Below are positions 1-8,322 of a DNA stretch of 64,000 nucleotides, piece after piece. The notes beneath the pieces are model-generated. The model made no database searches and was not told the DNA's origin. It saw only the letters and a list, made by a program, of their open reading frames with translations. Source of the stretch: Psychrobacillus sp. FSL K6-2836 (GTDB lineage Bacteria; Bacillota; Bacilli; Bacillales_A; Planococcaceae); the NCBI RefSeq assembly GCF_038003085.1, contig NZ_JBBOOM010000001.1:1798001-1862000 (forward strand). The letters run 5' to 3'. The position numbers and the translations under genes were made by a program. The stretch's first letter is position 1, and every line of letters begins with the position of its first letter.

Positions 1-2
1 AC

Positions 3-9
3 AAACCTC
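3..9 (-). promoter_or_regulatory. Ribosome binding site of a gene beyond the left edge
   Basis: On the minus strand the permease stop codon (TAA at 14-12) is followed at once by AGGAGG. This implies that another co-transcribed gene starts just outside the window. By family habit it should be the second permease (MalG-like) of the same sugar ABC transporter. Confidence 0.6.
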
Positions 10-11
10 CT

Positions 12-890
12 TTAATATTCTATTCTCTCTTTTGGTGTAGTTAATTTACGAATGATAAAGGTTACGATTAATGTAATTATTAGTAGAAGGAATCCAATCG
101 CACTTCCATACCCGAAGTTATAACTTGAAAATGCTAACTTATACATATAGGAAGCCATTACTTCACTTGCACCATTCGGTCCACCAGAAGTCATCACATA
201 TATTAAATCAAAATATTTTAACGACCCAACTATTGCTAGTACGACCGTCACACTGACTACTTCCTTGATCAAAGGCAACTTAATCTTCGTAGCAATTTGA
301 AATGCAGAAGCACCATCGATTCTCGCCGCTTCGATTAATGACTCCGGAATATTCTTTAATGCAGCATAGTAAATCAAAATATAAAAGCCCGCATATTGCC
401 ACAAAATTGGGATGAAAATTGCAAATAAAACTAAAGATGGATCCGCTAGCCAAGCAGGTGGATTTTCCACTCCTATTTGTTTAAGAAACACATTTAAAAT
501 ACCATTCGAAGGATTATATACTTTGATCCAAAGCTGAGCAATCGCAACAGAGGACAATAGCATCGGTATTAAATATATCTTTCTCAATAAATCCGATCCT
601 TTTATCTTGGATGCCAATATAAAGGATATTGTTAAATAAATGCCTAAACTCAGTGTGGAGAATATCGCCAGTAAAAACGAATGATAGGCACTACTCCAAA
701 ACTTCATATCTTGCAGACCATTTATATAATTCTCTAATCCAATGAATGTTTTATCACCTATTCCATCCCACTCCATTAAGCCATAATACCCTGATAGAAT
801 TAGCGGAATGAATACTAACACCAGAACTAGCAACAATGCAGGAGAAATATATAAAGCTATTAACAGTTTGTTAGACATTACCTTGTTCAA
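12..890 (-). CDS. Sugar ABC transporter permease (MalF/UgpA type)
   Basis: Inner-membrane subunit of a carbohydrate ABC importer, about 292 aa with six predicted membrane helices. The conserved EAA loop reads EAARIDGASAFQIATKIKLP, the site that contacts the ATPase. The start is debatable: an ATG lies at 914, but a strong GGAAGGAG ends at 900 and fits a TTG at 890 with 9-nt spacing, so I chose TTG. It lies downstream of the binding-protein gene and is followed by a ribosome binding site for an off-window partner. The neighbouring XylR-type repressor and GH43 xylosidase suggest xylo-oligosaccharides as substrate. No ATPase gene is present here; Bacillales often share MsmX for such systems. Family call is firm, substrate is inferred. 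Confidence 0.9.
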   Translation of the reverse strand: MNKVMSNKLLIALYISPALLLVLVLVFIPLILSGYYGLMEWDGIGDKTFIGLENYINGLQDMKFWSSAYHSFLLAIFSTLSLGIYLTISFILASKIKGSDLLRKIYLIPMLLSSVAIAQLWIKVYNPSNGILNVFLKQIGVENPPAWLADPSLVLFAIFIPILWQYAGFYILIYYAALKNIPESLIEAARIDGASAFQIATKIKLPLIKEVVSVTVVLAIVGSLKYFDLIYVMTSGGPNGASEVMASYMYKLAFSSYNFGYGSAIGFLLLIITLIVTFIIRKLTTPKERIEY

Positions 891-921
891 AACAGTCAAC
901 TCCTTCCTTACCATGTAGAGA

Positions 922-957
922 AGGGTTATCCAACCGAAAAGGATAACCCTCTTTTTT
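922..957. other. Intergenic hairpin between permease and binding-protein genes
   Basis: A 10-bp perfect inverted repeat (AGGGTTATCC at 922-931, GGATAACCCT at 941-950) has a T-run only on the plus-strand side (952-957). In the minus-strand operon it sits in the leader just before the permease start. There it could act as an mRNA-processing or stability element giving more binding protein than permease; as a terminator it would point at plus-strand transcripts. Confidence 0.6.
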
Positions 958-1017
958 AGAAATTTTCTTTTTAATCCAATTTATTAAAGAACTGATTAGT
1001 AGTAAAGTCTGATTAAT

Positions 1018-1146
1018 GTTGATATCCACTTTAGGCGGACGCTTTTCGTGGGCACGACTTCAATCTCCTCATCACTGCGAAAACATATGCTCCTGCGGTT
1101 ACTCGTCGCAAAGACATTGGAGTCGCCGCCTTTCGCTCCAATCAAC
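1018..1146 (+). repeat. Dispersed palindromic repeat, copy 1
   Basis: GC-richer block starting GTTGAT and ending CGCTCCAATCAAC, so the ends are inverted repeats, with GGCGGACGC near the left end and GTCGCCGCC near the right end. The interior carries a module (TGCTCCTGCGGTTACTCGTC) shared with copy 3. It lies between the two ABC transporter genes and carries no coding sense. Confidence 0.75.
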
Positions 1147-1193
1147 GAAGTCTACTTTATAATAAGTTAATTATGAAATTGACTCGTTCATTT

Positions 1194-2486
1194 CTATTTT
1201 GAAAGTGCTTCCTCATGTGCTTTTGCAAATTCTTCAGGAGTCATTTCTTTTCCAAATAGAGCTTGAATCGAGTCTAAATGTACTTGTGCTACATCTGGAC
1301 TCATTTGAACATCCGCAAATAGCGTAATATTACTTGCTTCATTTAATTCATTTAAAATATCAATATACATTTCCGGAAGATCTAATGAATCAGCATCCAC
1401 TTTAGTAGCAGGGATTACGCCAGCTTGTGTAACAGCTTTTTCTCCCCATTTCTTAACAAAGTACGCTGCAAAATCTTTCGCTTCTTCTTTTACTTTAGAA
1501 TCCTCTGCTACGAATAGTCCAACTCCAGGACCACCAACAAAACTATTCATATCCCCGTTACCATCTACTGTAGGGAACTTCAGGTATTCAACGGAATCTC
1601 TAAATTCCTGTGGTACAGTTTCGTTCGTTGTATAGTTTGGCAAATCCCAAGTTGCGATTAAATACATTGGCACTTGCTCACTCATGAACATACTTTTTGC
1701 TTCCTCATCTGCTAATCCGTTAAATCCATTAACAAATGCACCCATATCTACAAGGTCTTGAACCTTTTGCGCTGCCTCTACTAATGCAGGATCTTCGAAA
1801 GAACCTGAGCGATCAATTGCCTTATTTAGGACATCGGCCCCACCAAGGCGATCCGCTAAATACATATACCAAAGTGATCCTGTCCAAGCATCTTTATTTC
1901 CTAAAGCAATTGGGTCAATTCCATCTTCTTTAAACGCTTTTACAACATTCTCTAATTCTTCAAAAGTTTTTGGTGCATCTAAGCCTTGTTCATCAAACAT
2001 CGCTTTATTATAGTAAAGAGTCACAATGTTCAATTCTAATGGCAAACCGTATGTCTTACCATCTAATGCATATGCTTCTGCAGTTCCCGGTACAAAGCTA
2101 TCACTTAGTTGATCTCCAATAACATCGTCTAATGGAGCGAACATGTTACCACCAACATAAGGCTCTAAGAATCCCGCTGCCCAAGTCATTCCTACATCTG
2201 GAAGTTCTTTAGACGTCGATAAAACTCTTAGTTTATCTTTATATTGTTCATTACTTAACACTTCCAGATCCACTTTGACTCCTTCATGTTCTTTTTCATA
2301 ATCTGCGATAATTTCATTGACAACATCGTAATGCTGTTTGGAGCTTCCTTCTGGCCATAAATGCATAAACTTAACTTCTTTGTCTCCACTTGAACTTGAT
2401 GATGTTTCACTTGAATCTGAACACCCTGCCAACAAATAAAATACAGAAGCAAATAATAGAACTTTAATCATTTTGTTGATTTTCAT
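1194..2486 (-). CDS. Sugar ABC transporter substrate-binding lipoprotein
   Basis: Extracellular solute-binding protein of family 1, about 430 aa. The N-terminus has a basic start, a hydrophobic core and the lipobox L-A-G-C with the lipidated Cys at residue 22, followed by a Ser-rich linker. The ATG at 2486 is preferred over the upstream GTG (2501) because GGTGGGGG lies at proper spacing before it. First gene of the minus-strand transporter operon, divergent from the ROK repressor. A cre-like box and an inverted repeat lie upstream, so CcpA catabolite repression and XylR-type control are both plausible. Xylo-oligosaccharide binding is inferred from context. Confidence 0.9.
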   Translation of the reverse strand: MKINKMIKVLLFASVFYLLAGCSDSSETSSSSSGDKEVKFMHLWPEGSSKQHYDVVNEIIADYEKEHEGVKVDLEVLSNEQYKDKLRVLSTSKELPDVGMTWAAGFLEPYVGGNMFAPLDDVIGDQLSDSFVPGTAEAYALDGKTYGLPLELNIVTLYYNKAMFDEQGLDAPKTFEELENVVKAFKEDGIDPIALGNKDAWTGSLWYMYLADRLGGADVLNKAIDRSGSFEDPALVEAAQKVQDLVDMGAFVNGFNGLADEEAKSMFMSEQVPMYLIATWDLPNYTTNETVPQEFRDSVEYLKFPTVDGNGDMNSFVGGPGVGLFVAEDSKVKEEAKDFAAYFVKKWGEKAVTQAGVIPATKVDADSLDLPEMYIDILNELNEASNITLFADVQMSPDVAQVHLDSIQALFGKEMTPEEFAKAHEEALSK

Positions 2487-2533
2487 TCTTATTTCCCCCA
2501 CCCCAATTATTTTTACAACAATATTCTGACTAT

Positions 2534-2547
2534 TGTATGCGGTTTCA
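2534..2547. promoter_or_regulatory. Candidate cre (CcpA) site, xylan region
   Basis: TGTATGCGGTTTCA matches the cre consensus TGWAANCGNTNWCA at 13 of 14 positions. It lies in the divergent promoter region, about 48 bp upstream of the binding-protein start. This fits glucose repression of pentose-oligomer uptake. Confidence 0.55.
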
Positions 2548-2580
2548 TTGTAGCAAATAAAACTATGTTAGTCTAGTGGA

Positions 2581-2608
2581 TAAACAAAGTTTTTTTATTC
2601 TTCGTTTA
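2581..2608. promoter_or_regulatory. Candidate operator of the ROK repressor
   Basis: Inverted repeat TAAACAAAG / CTTCGTTTA with one mismatch and a 10-bp spacer, 43 bp before the repressor start. The AAACAAA core resembles the TTTGTTT/AAACAAA half-sites of XylR operators. No equally good copy is seen before the xylosidase gene, so confidence is modest. Confidence 0.35.
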
Positions 2609-2650
2609 TATGATAGAATGATGAAAAAAGATAGAAAGAGCTGAAGAAGG

Positions 2651-3847
2651 ATGAAACTAAGCGCCAACCAAACATGGAATCATCATGTTGTAAAAAAAGG
2701 GAACAAATCGCTAGTTCTAGATAAAATAAAATACAACTCCCCTATCTCCAGAGCATCTGTTGCAAGCCAAGTCGGATTAAATAAAGGAACTGTGTCCTCT
2801 TTAGTAAATGATCTACTAGAGGAGCATCTCATTTATGAATCTGGTCCAGGTGAATCTAGCGGCGGTAGAAGACCAGTTATGTTACTGTTCAATGAAAAAG
2901 CAGGTTACTCTATCGGAATAGATTTAGGAGTTAACTATTTACTCGGAGTACTAACAGACCTTAACGGAAACATTCACACTGAGAAGCAAATAACATTTAA
3001 AAATCTATCCTATGAAGAAATTGAGATTAAATTATTTGAAACAATAGAGTTCCTTCTCACCTCCACTCCCGATTGCCCACATGGCGTTATAGGAATTGGC
3101 GTTGGGGTCCCGGGCATTGTGGATAAGGATGATAATATCCTACTAGCTCCGAATTTAAACTGGCGGAATGTAAACCTGAAAGAAGTGCTAGAAGACAGAT
3201 ATAAACTTCCAATCATCATAGAAAACGAAGCCAATGCTGGAGCATACGGCGAAAAAAACTTCGGTGTCGGTAAAGATTTTGAAAACGTCATTTATGTGAG
3301 TGCTGGAATTGGTATCGGAGTTGGATTAATACTCAATGGTTCTCTATACAAAGGTTCAAATGGATTTTCAGGTGAACTAGGACATATGACGATTCAAGCG
3401 GACGGTGCTAAATGTCGATGCGGAAACGAAGGTTGCTGGGAATTATATGCTTCGGAGCAAGCGTTAGCAAGGCAGGCGGAAAAATTGGAGATTCCTTCTG
3501 ATATGCAGGATTTAGAAGGTCTAGTAAAACTTGCAGAGAGTGGAAATAACGACATCGTTGCATTGTTTGAACAAACTGGAGATTATTTAGGTATTGGTAT
3601 TAATAACATTATTAATATCTTCAATCCTCAGCAAGTCATTATCGGTAATAGATTAGCTTACTCTGAAAAATGGTTAAAGGAATCGTTAAATAAAAGAATT
3701 TCAAACCAAGCTCTATGGTTCCAACAAAATGATTTGCAAATCGATTTTTCCGAGTTATCGACAAAATCTACTGCACTGGGAGTTGCTGCTTTTTCCATCG
3801 AAAACTTTTTGAGTGTCAGTATCCAACAAAATACGGTCCTAGAATAG
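2651..3847 (+). CDS. ROK-family transcriptional repressor, XylR type
   Basis: 398 aa. An N-terminal winged helix-turn-helix (roughly residues 15-75, including SRASVASQVGLNKGTVSSLV) precedes a ROK kinase-like domain. ROK hallmarks are IGIDLG, the ENEANAGAYGE segment, and the zinc-binding motif CRCGNEGCWE around residue 258. The organisation is that of XylR/NagC regulators rather than ROK sugar kinases, which lack the HTH. It lies between the divergent ABC operon and the GH43 gene, which points to control of xylo-oligosaccharide or xylose use. The ATG has an AGAAGG directly abutting it and a weaker GAAAGAG at better spacing, so translation may be weak. Confidence 0.88.
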   Translation: MKLSANQTWNHHVVKKGNKSLVLDKIKYNSPISRASVASQVGLNKGTVSSLVNDLLEEHLIYESGPGESSGGRRPVMLLFNEKAGYSIGIDLGVNYLLGVLTDLNGNIHTEKQITFKNLSYEEIEIKLFETIEFLLTSTPDCPHGVIGIGVGVPGIVDKDDNILLAPNLNWRNVNLKEVLEDRYKLPIIIENEANAGAYGEKNFGVGKDFENVIYVSAGIGIGVGLILNGSLYKGSNGFSGELGHMTIQADGAKCRCGNEGCWELYASEQALARQAEKLEIPSDMQDLEGLVKLAESGNNDIVALFEQTGDYLGIGINNIINIFNPQQVIIGNRLAYSEKWLKESLNKRISNQALWFQQNDLQIDFSELSTKSTALGVAAFSIENFLSVSIQQNTVLE

Positions 3848-4054
3848 AAACTATTTTATTCCGATTAATTATCCAAAAATTATGACTTGCCATTTTATTC
3901 GATCTAGTGTTATATGTATTGTTATGTTGAAATAAATTCTTTTTCTGGAATTATTAGTATTTTATTTAATCGTGTGAAGCCTAACTTTAACTTATATTTA
4001 TAACCCGCTCCATGGCTTTATAGAGACAAAACTAGATGCAAAGGATGATGACAA

Positions 4055-5668
4055 TTGACAACTATACGAAATCCAATATTACCCGGTTTTAATCCAGATC
4101 CAAGTATTTGCAGAGTTGGGGAAGACTATTATATTGCCGTTTCTACTTTTGAATGGTTCCCAGGTGTTGGTATTTATCATTCCAAGGATTTAAAAAATTG
4201 GCGCTTAGTTTCTCGCCCTCTTAATCGTATTAGTCAATTGAATATGATGGGAAACCCTAACTCTGGTGGTGTTTGGGCACCTGCCCTATCCTACAGTGAA
4301 GGTCAGTTTTGGCTAATCTTCACAGATGTAAAGGTTACGGAGGGACAGTGGAAAGATTGCCATAATTACTTGGTTACTTGCGACACTATCGATGGTGAAT
4401 GGTCAGAGCCTATCTATTTGAACAGCTCTGGTTTTGATCCGTCTTTATATCATGATGAATCTGGGAAAAAGTACTTGGTGAATATGAAATGGGATCATCG
4501 GCTCCATCATCATAATTTTTATGGTATTGCACTTCAGGAATATGATGTGGAGAAGAAGAAATTAGTCGGGGAATCTACTATTATCTTTAAAGGAACGGAT
4601 ATCAAATTAGTAGAAGCTCCTCACCTATACAAAATTAACGACTATTATTATTTGCTAACCGCTGAGGGTGGAACAAAATATGACCATGCTGCTACTATTG
4701 CACGTTCCAAATCTTTAGAGGGGCCTTACGAGGTACATCCGGAGAATCCATTATTAACATCATTTCCTTATCCGCGAAACCCTTTACAAAAGTCAGGTCA
4801 TGCTTCTATCGTCCAAACACATACTAATGAGTGGTTTTTAGTTCACTTAACCGGTCGTCCTCTCCCAAAAGACAACCATCCATTATTGGATCCACGTGGA
4901 TATTGTCCACTTGGAAGAGAGACCGCTATTCAAAGAGTCGAATGGAAAAATGACTGGCCTTACGTTGTGAATGGGAATGGACCATCACTTGAAATTGAAG
5001 GACCGACAATTGAAGAAGTAGTTTGGGAAAAGGATTTCGAGGAGAAGGATGATTTTGACGGAGAACTATTAAACAATCATTTCCAATCGCTGCGGATACC
5101 ACTTGGCGAACATATTCTTTCACTAAAGGACAATCCCAGTCATTTACGACTTTACGGAAAAGAATCCTTAACATCAAAGTTTACACAAGCTTTTATAGCA
5201 AGGCGCTGGCAGCACTTCAATTTTACTGCAGAAACGAAAGTAGCATTTAACCCAAATTCTTTTCAACAATCAGCTGGTTTAGTTAATTATTACAATACAG
5301 AAAACTGGACTGCACTTCAGATTTCCTGGCATGAGGAAAAGGGAAGAATTCTTGAGCTAAGTACATGTGATAACACTACCTATGATCAGCCTCTAAAAGG
5401 CAAAGAAATCGTTATTCCTGTGGAGCATGAATATGTGTATCTAAGAGTGGATGTAAAGACGTCTATTTACGAATATTCTTATTCATTTGACGGTGAGAAT
5501 TGGACGCTAATCCCTATTCAACTTGCATCGCATAAATTATCCGATGACTATATTCAAGGCGGTGGCTTTTTTACCGGAGCATTTGTCGGCATGCAATGTC
5601 AGGATACATCTGGCCAGAGTCTTCCAGCCGATTTTGATTATTTTATCTATAAGGAAATGGTGGAATAA
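4055..5668 (+). CDS. Glycoside hydrolase family 43 beta-xylosidase
   Basis: 537 aa, the usual length for cytoplasmic GH43 beta-1,4-xylosidases (XynB). It starts with the family signature [32 protein letters not shown] cut into its parts: NPDPS holds the catalytic-base Asp, and the five-bladed propeller follows to about residue 320. The C-terminal 200 residues form a concanavalin-like beta-sandwich (C2 domain) typical of this subgroup. There is no signal peptide, so it should act on imported xylo-oligosaccharides. The start is TTG: AAAGG at 4040-4044 has 10-nt spacing and the nearby ATGs are out of frame. Arabinofuranosidase side activity is possible in this family. Confidence 0.9.
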   Translation: MTTIRNPILPGFNPDPSICRVGEDYYIAVSTFEWFPGVGIYHSKDLKNWRLVSRPLNRISQLNMMGNPNSGGVWAPALSYSEGQFWLIFTDVKVTEGQWKDCHNYLVTCDTIDGEWSEPIYLNSSGFDPSLYHDESGKKYLVNMKWDHRLHHHNFYGIALQEYDVEKKKLVGESTIIFKGTDIKLVEAPHLYKINDYYYLLTAEGGTKYDHAATIARSKSLEGPYEVHPENPLLTSFPYPRNPLQKSGHASIVQTHTNEWFLVHLTGRPLPKDNHPLLDPRGYCPLGRETAIQRVEWKNDWPYVVNGNGPSLEIEGPTIEEVVWEKDFEEKDDFDGELLNNHFQSLRIPLGEHILSLKDNPSHLRLYGKESLTSKFTQAFIARRWQHFNFTAETKVAFNPNSFQQSAGLVNYYNTENWTALQISWHEEKGRILELSTCDNTTYDQPLKGKEIVIPVEHEYVYLRVDVKTSIYEYSYSFDGENWTLIPIQLASHKLSDDYIQGGGFFTGAFVGMQCQDTSGQSLPADFDYFIYKEMVE

Positions 5669-5794
5669 CTAAAGACTTAAACTAAACTGCTTACGTTTGT
5701 AAAAAAACTTTACTTTATAGTTTAGATACGCATTTTTTCTATATTTCAAACCATATTAAGTAAGCATCAAAAAAACGTCGAGAGGGGTTTTCTT

Positions 5795-5968
5795 ATGAAA
5801 AATGGTACTCATCTAGGAGCTAATAAAAGAGGTTCTATGGCGAAACGACCAACTAGTAAGAAAGAAGAGATTTCTCTAGAGTTAGCCGAGCTTGGTTATT
5901 TAACACCTAAGCAAGGGTCAATGTCTCCAAATCGACGTGATATGAGTGAGAGGGATAGATCTTACTAA
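5795..5968 (+). CDS. Small basic hypothetical protein (57 aa)
   Basis: A 57-codon ORF preceded by AGAGGGG at 8-nt spacing and followed closely by a strong terminator, so it looks like a real monocistronic gene. The protein is hydrophilic, rich in Lys, Arg, Ser and Glu, with no membrane segment or Cys. Its C-terminal half (SLELAELGYLTPKQGSMSP) looks like a short helix followed by a disordered tail. I do not recognise the family; small spore or stress proteins of Bacillales look like this, but that is only an impression. Confidence 0.6.
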   Translation: MKNGTHLGANKRGSMAKRPTSKKEEISLELAELGYLTPKQGSMSPNRRDMSERDRSY

Positions 5969-5985
5969 TTGAAAGATGCAAAAAT

Positions 5986-6015
5986 AGGGACACAACGCTT
6001 AGTTGTGCCCCTTTT
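5986..6015 (+). terminator. Rho-independent terminator of the 57-aa gene
   Basis: Stem GGGACACAAC / GTTGTGCCCC (one mismatch) with a 5-nt loop followed by TTTT, 18 nt after the stop codon. Confidence 0.8.
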
Positions 6016-6103
6016 AATCTTTATACTTAGTTGATTTTAAAATGACTTACTTCATTTTGTAATACTTCAGCTAAATATAGGTACTGTCTCTCTAGTAATA
6101 GTA

Positions 6104-6409
6104 TTATTCAGTGAAGCATAATGATTCTCTAATTCTATCAAGCAGTTCTTGGCCGTCTGATGATAATTTCATATCATTGATTCTACTGGCAGTTTCTTGG
6201 AATTCTTTATCGAATTAATCAGTTAAACCTTCTATTGCAGTATCTCCCAAAGCCAAAACTAGACTTACCGTTGTCATATCCTTTTGAAAAGCAGTAAGCT
6301 CGTCGAGTAGTAGTATTGGTTTAACCCCATCCCCTATTAATGATTTATATTCCCACTTATCCGGTTGACTGAGTGTAAGCTTTATAAACCTACAATTATT
6401 AATATAACA
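6104..6409 (-). pseudogene. Degenerate gene remnant with internal stop
   Basis: On the minus strand a frame reads as convincing protein (KLTLSQPDKWEYKSL, then KPILLLDELTAFQKDM and ALGDTAIEGL), is broken by TAA at 6217-6215, and continues as FDKEFQETASRINDM and SSDGQELLDRIRESL to a stop at 6104. A frameshift upstream near 6405 is likely, because sense continues in another frame (EVKKQTQYGSVNV). I do not recognise the family. The composition suggests a decayed soluble protein. The rest of 5969-6463 shows only the terminator. Confidence 0.45.
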
Positions 6410-6463
6410 TTTACGGATCCATACTGTGTCTGTTTCTTTACTTCATAATTTTTCTCTTTTAAC

Positions 6464-7135
6464 TTAAAGAACTACTTTTTCATTTTGATATACCCATTGT
6501 TTCAGGGATTCTTGATAGTGCGATATCATCCAACCTAAAATTTTACCGATAAAATAGGCCGCTACTATTGTTCCAATGCCTATAGATCCAAAGGACTTTA
6601 TAAAAACTAAACCCAGCGTAGCTGAGACAAAAACATTTAATAAATCACCCATAATTTTTGCTTTACTAAACTTTATTTTGAACCGTTCACTAATAACATA
6701 TGTTAATGCATCATAGGGCATTAGTGGGAGTTTTGCGGTGAAATAACCGATTAATCCAGCTGATACAACAAACAAACTAATAATTAAATATACACAACGT
6801 AATACGATGGATTCAGGTGGTGGTAGTAATTGTACGATGAATAATGTAGCGTCCATAAAGAACCCAAATACAACCGAAATAATTAGTTGAAGTATGAATT
6901 CTTTTATATTAATACGTTTGTTTAATATGATTTGAACAAGGATAAATAATATATTTGCAAGGACTGTAGTAATACCGATGGATAATCCTGTCGTTAACAC
7001 AAGTGCATACGCCAGAGAAGAAACGGGCGATACACCAAGTCCTGCTTGAATTGACAAACTTACTCCAAGCGTCAAAAAAAATAAGCCACCTACGTATAAG
7101 ACAAGGCGCTTCATTGTAACATCTGTATGATTCAT
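6464..7135 (-). CDS. YczE/YyaS-type integral membrane protein (DUF6198-like)
   Basis: 223 aa with about five to six hydrophobic segments. The N-terminal pattern LGVSLSIQAGLGVSPVSSLAYAL and the later LPLMPYDALTY are typical of the YczE/YitT-like membrane family. Biochemical function is unknown for the family; transport is assumed. It is transcribed divergently from a LysR regulator with 116 bp between the starts, which suggests the regulator controls it. The ribosome binding site (AGCAGG, 6-nt spacing) is weak. Confidence 0.75.
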   Translation of the reverse strand: MNHTDVTMKRLVLYVGGLFFLTLGVSLSIQAGLGVSPVSSLAYALVLTTGLSIGITTVLANILFILVQIILNKRINIKEFILQLIISVVFGFFMDATLFIVQLLPPPESIVLRCVYLIISLFVVSAGLIGYFTAKLPLMPYDALTYVISERFKIKFSKAKIMGDLLNVFVSATLGLVFIKSFGSIGIGTIVAAYFIGKILGWMISHYQESLKQWVYQNEKVVL

Positions 7136-7216
7136 AAATAACCTGCTTTCTTTTTGATCTCTTATAAATCATAACATCGTATTCGAGATATGAAAAATAT
7201 ATATATGATAAACTAT

Positions 7217-7236
7217 TCATATGCAAACACATATGA
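7217..7236. promoter_or_regulatory. Perfect palindrome, candidate LysR-type operator
   Basis: TCATATG-CAAACA-CATATGA is a perfect inverted repeat with 7-bp arms and a 6-bp spacer. It lies in the divergent region immediately before the regulator's ribosome binding site, a position suited to autorepression. Confidence 0.45.
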
Positions 7237-7251
7237 TGGAGGTATATATAA

Positions 7252-8127
7252 ATGGATATTCGCCAACTACATTACTTTAGAGAAATTGTAAAACAGTCCA
7301 GTATTTCTAAAGCTGCAGAAGCACTTCATATTGCACAACCACCACTCAGTCAGCTCTTAAAAAAACTTGAAACAGAGCTTGGCACAACTTTAATCCATCG
7401 TTATCGTAAAAAATGGGAACTGACTGAAACAGGTGAAATATTATATCAATACGCGGAGCAAATGCTTTTGCAAATGCAGGATGTGAAGCAAAGAATTCAT
7501 GAAGTAGAGCAAGGTATAGCCGGAACTGTGCGTATCGGTGTTTCCTCCGCATGCTCAAACATGCTGATCGACTATATTAGCATGTATAGAACACAATTTC
7601 CAAACGTCAAACTTAGTATTATTAATGGTAACTCAGAGGAATTATTAAAACGGCTCGAACAAAGAGAAATAGATTTGACCTTCCTTTTACGCCTTAGCAA
7701 TAGCGAACACTATGAGATAAAAATATTAAAAAAACAACCGTATGTCATAATTGTCCCAACTAGCTGGTCAACATCATTTTCACACCCATATGTGACATTT
7801 AAACAAATTGCCAAATTACCTTTTATCATGCTTGGCGCAATGGAAGGGCATTCTTTTCACGGGGATATACGAAGAGCGTTTGAAGAACATGACATAGAAC
7901 CAAATATTATTATTGAATGTAAGGATATATCCATGGTGGCATCACTTGTCAGTAAAGGCTTGGGAGTATCCATCATTCCAAGCATGGATTATGCATCTAC
8001 CTTTTTAGAAAATCTAACACTGTTCGAATTGAAGGAATATAGTCATAATGTAGAACCAGTCATCTTAAAACTAAAAGACGCACCTACCTCAAAAGTAGCT
8101 GCTCAATTTTGGGATATAGTGGAATGA
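7252..8127 (+). CDS. LysR-family transcriptional regulator
   Basis: 291 aa, standard length. The N-terminal HTH begins MDIRQLHYFREIVKQSSISK and continues AAEALHIAQPPLSQLLKKLE, the usual LysR pattern. A coiled linker follows to about residue 90, then a periplasmic-binding-protein-like effector domain (VRIGVSSACSN onward). GGAGG at 7238-7242 with 9-nt spacing supports the start. Divergent from the YczE-like membrane protein. Effector unknown. Confidence 0.9.
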   Translation: MDIRQLHYFREIVKQSSISKAAEALHIAQPPLSQLLKKLETELGTTLIHRYRKKWELTETGEILYQYAEQMLLQMQDVKQRIHEVEQGIAGTVRIGVSSACSNMLIDYISMYRTQFPNVKLSIINGNSEELLKRLEQREIDLTFLLRLSNSEHYEIKILKKQPYVIIVPTSWSTSFSHPYVTFKQIAKLPFIMLGAMEGHSFHGDIRRAFEEHDIEPNIIIECKDISMVASLVSKGLGVSIIPSMDYASTFLENLTLFELKEYSHNVEPVILKLKDAPTSKVAAQFWDIVE

Positions 8128-8273
8128 ACACCTCAACCAATTAAGAAGAGGAATCTACCCCCGATCATACAATATACAACGTTTCAATTAAGGTTAGCAG
8201 CGAAAGGTTTAATTGTGTAGGAATAATGTACGTTAACTAACAGTTAGCCTTCTTGGAACAGTTATTTTGTCAA

Positions 8274-8316
8274 CAAAAAACCTGTTAGCTCATTTCTGAA
8301 ATAATGAGTTAACAGG
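8274..8316 (-). terminator. Terminator of the GGDEF-EAL gene
   Basis: CCTGTTAGCTCATT / AATGAGTTAACAGG stem at 8281-8316 (one bulge), followed on the minus strand by TTTTTT (8280-8275). It may also stop the converging LysR transcript. Confidence 0.75.
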
Positions 8317-8322
8317 TCTAAT

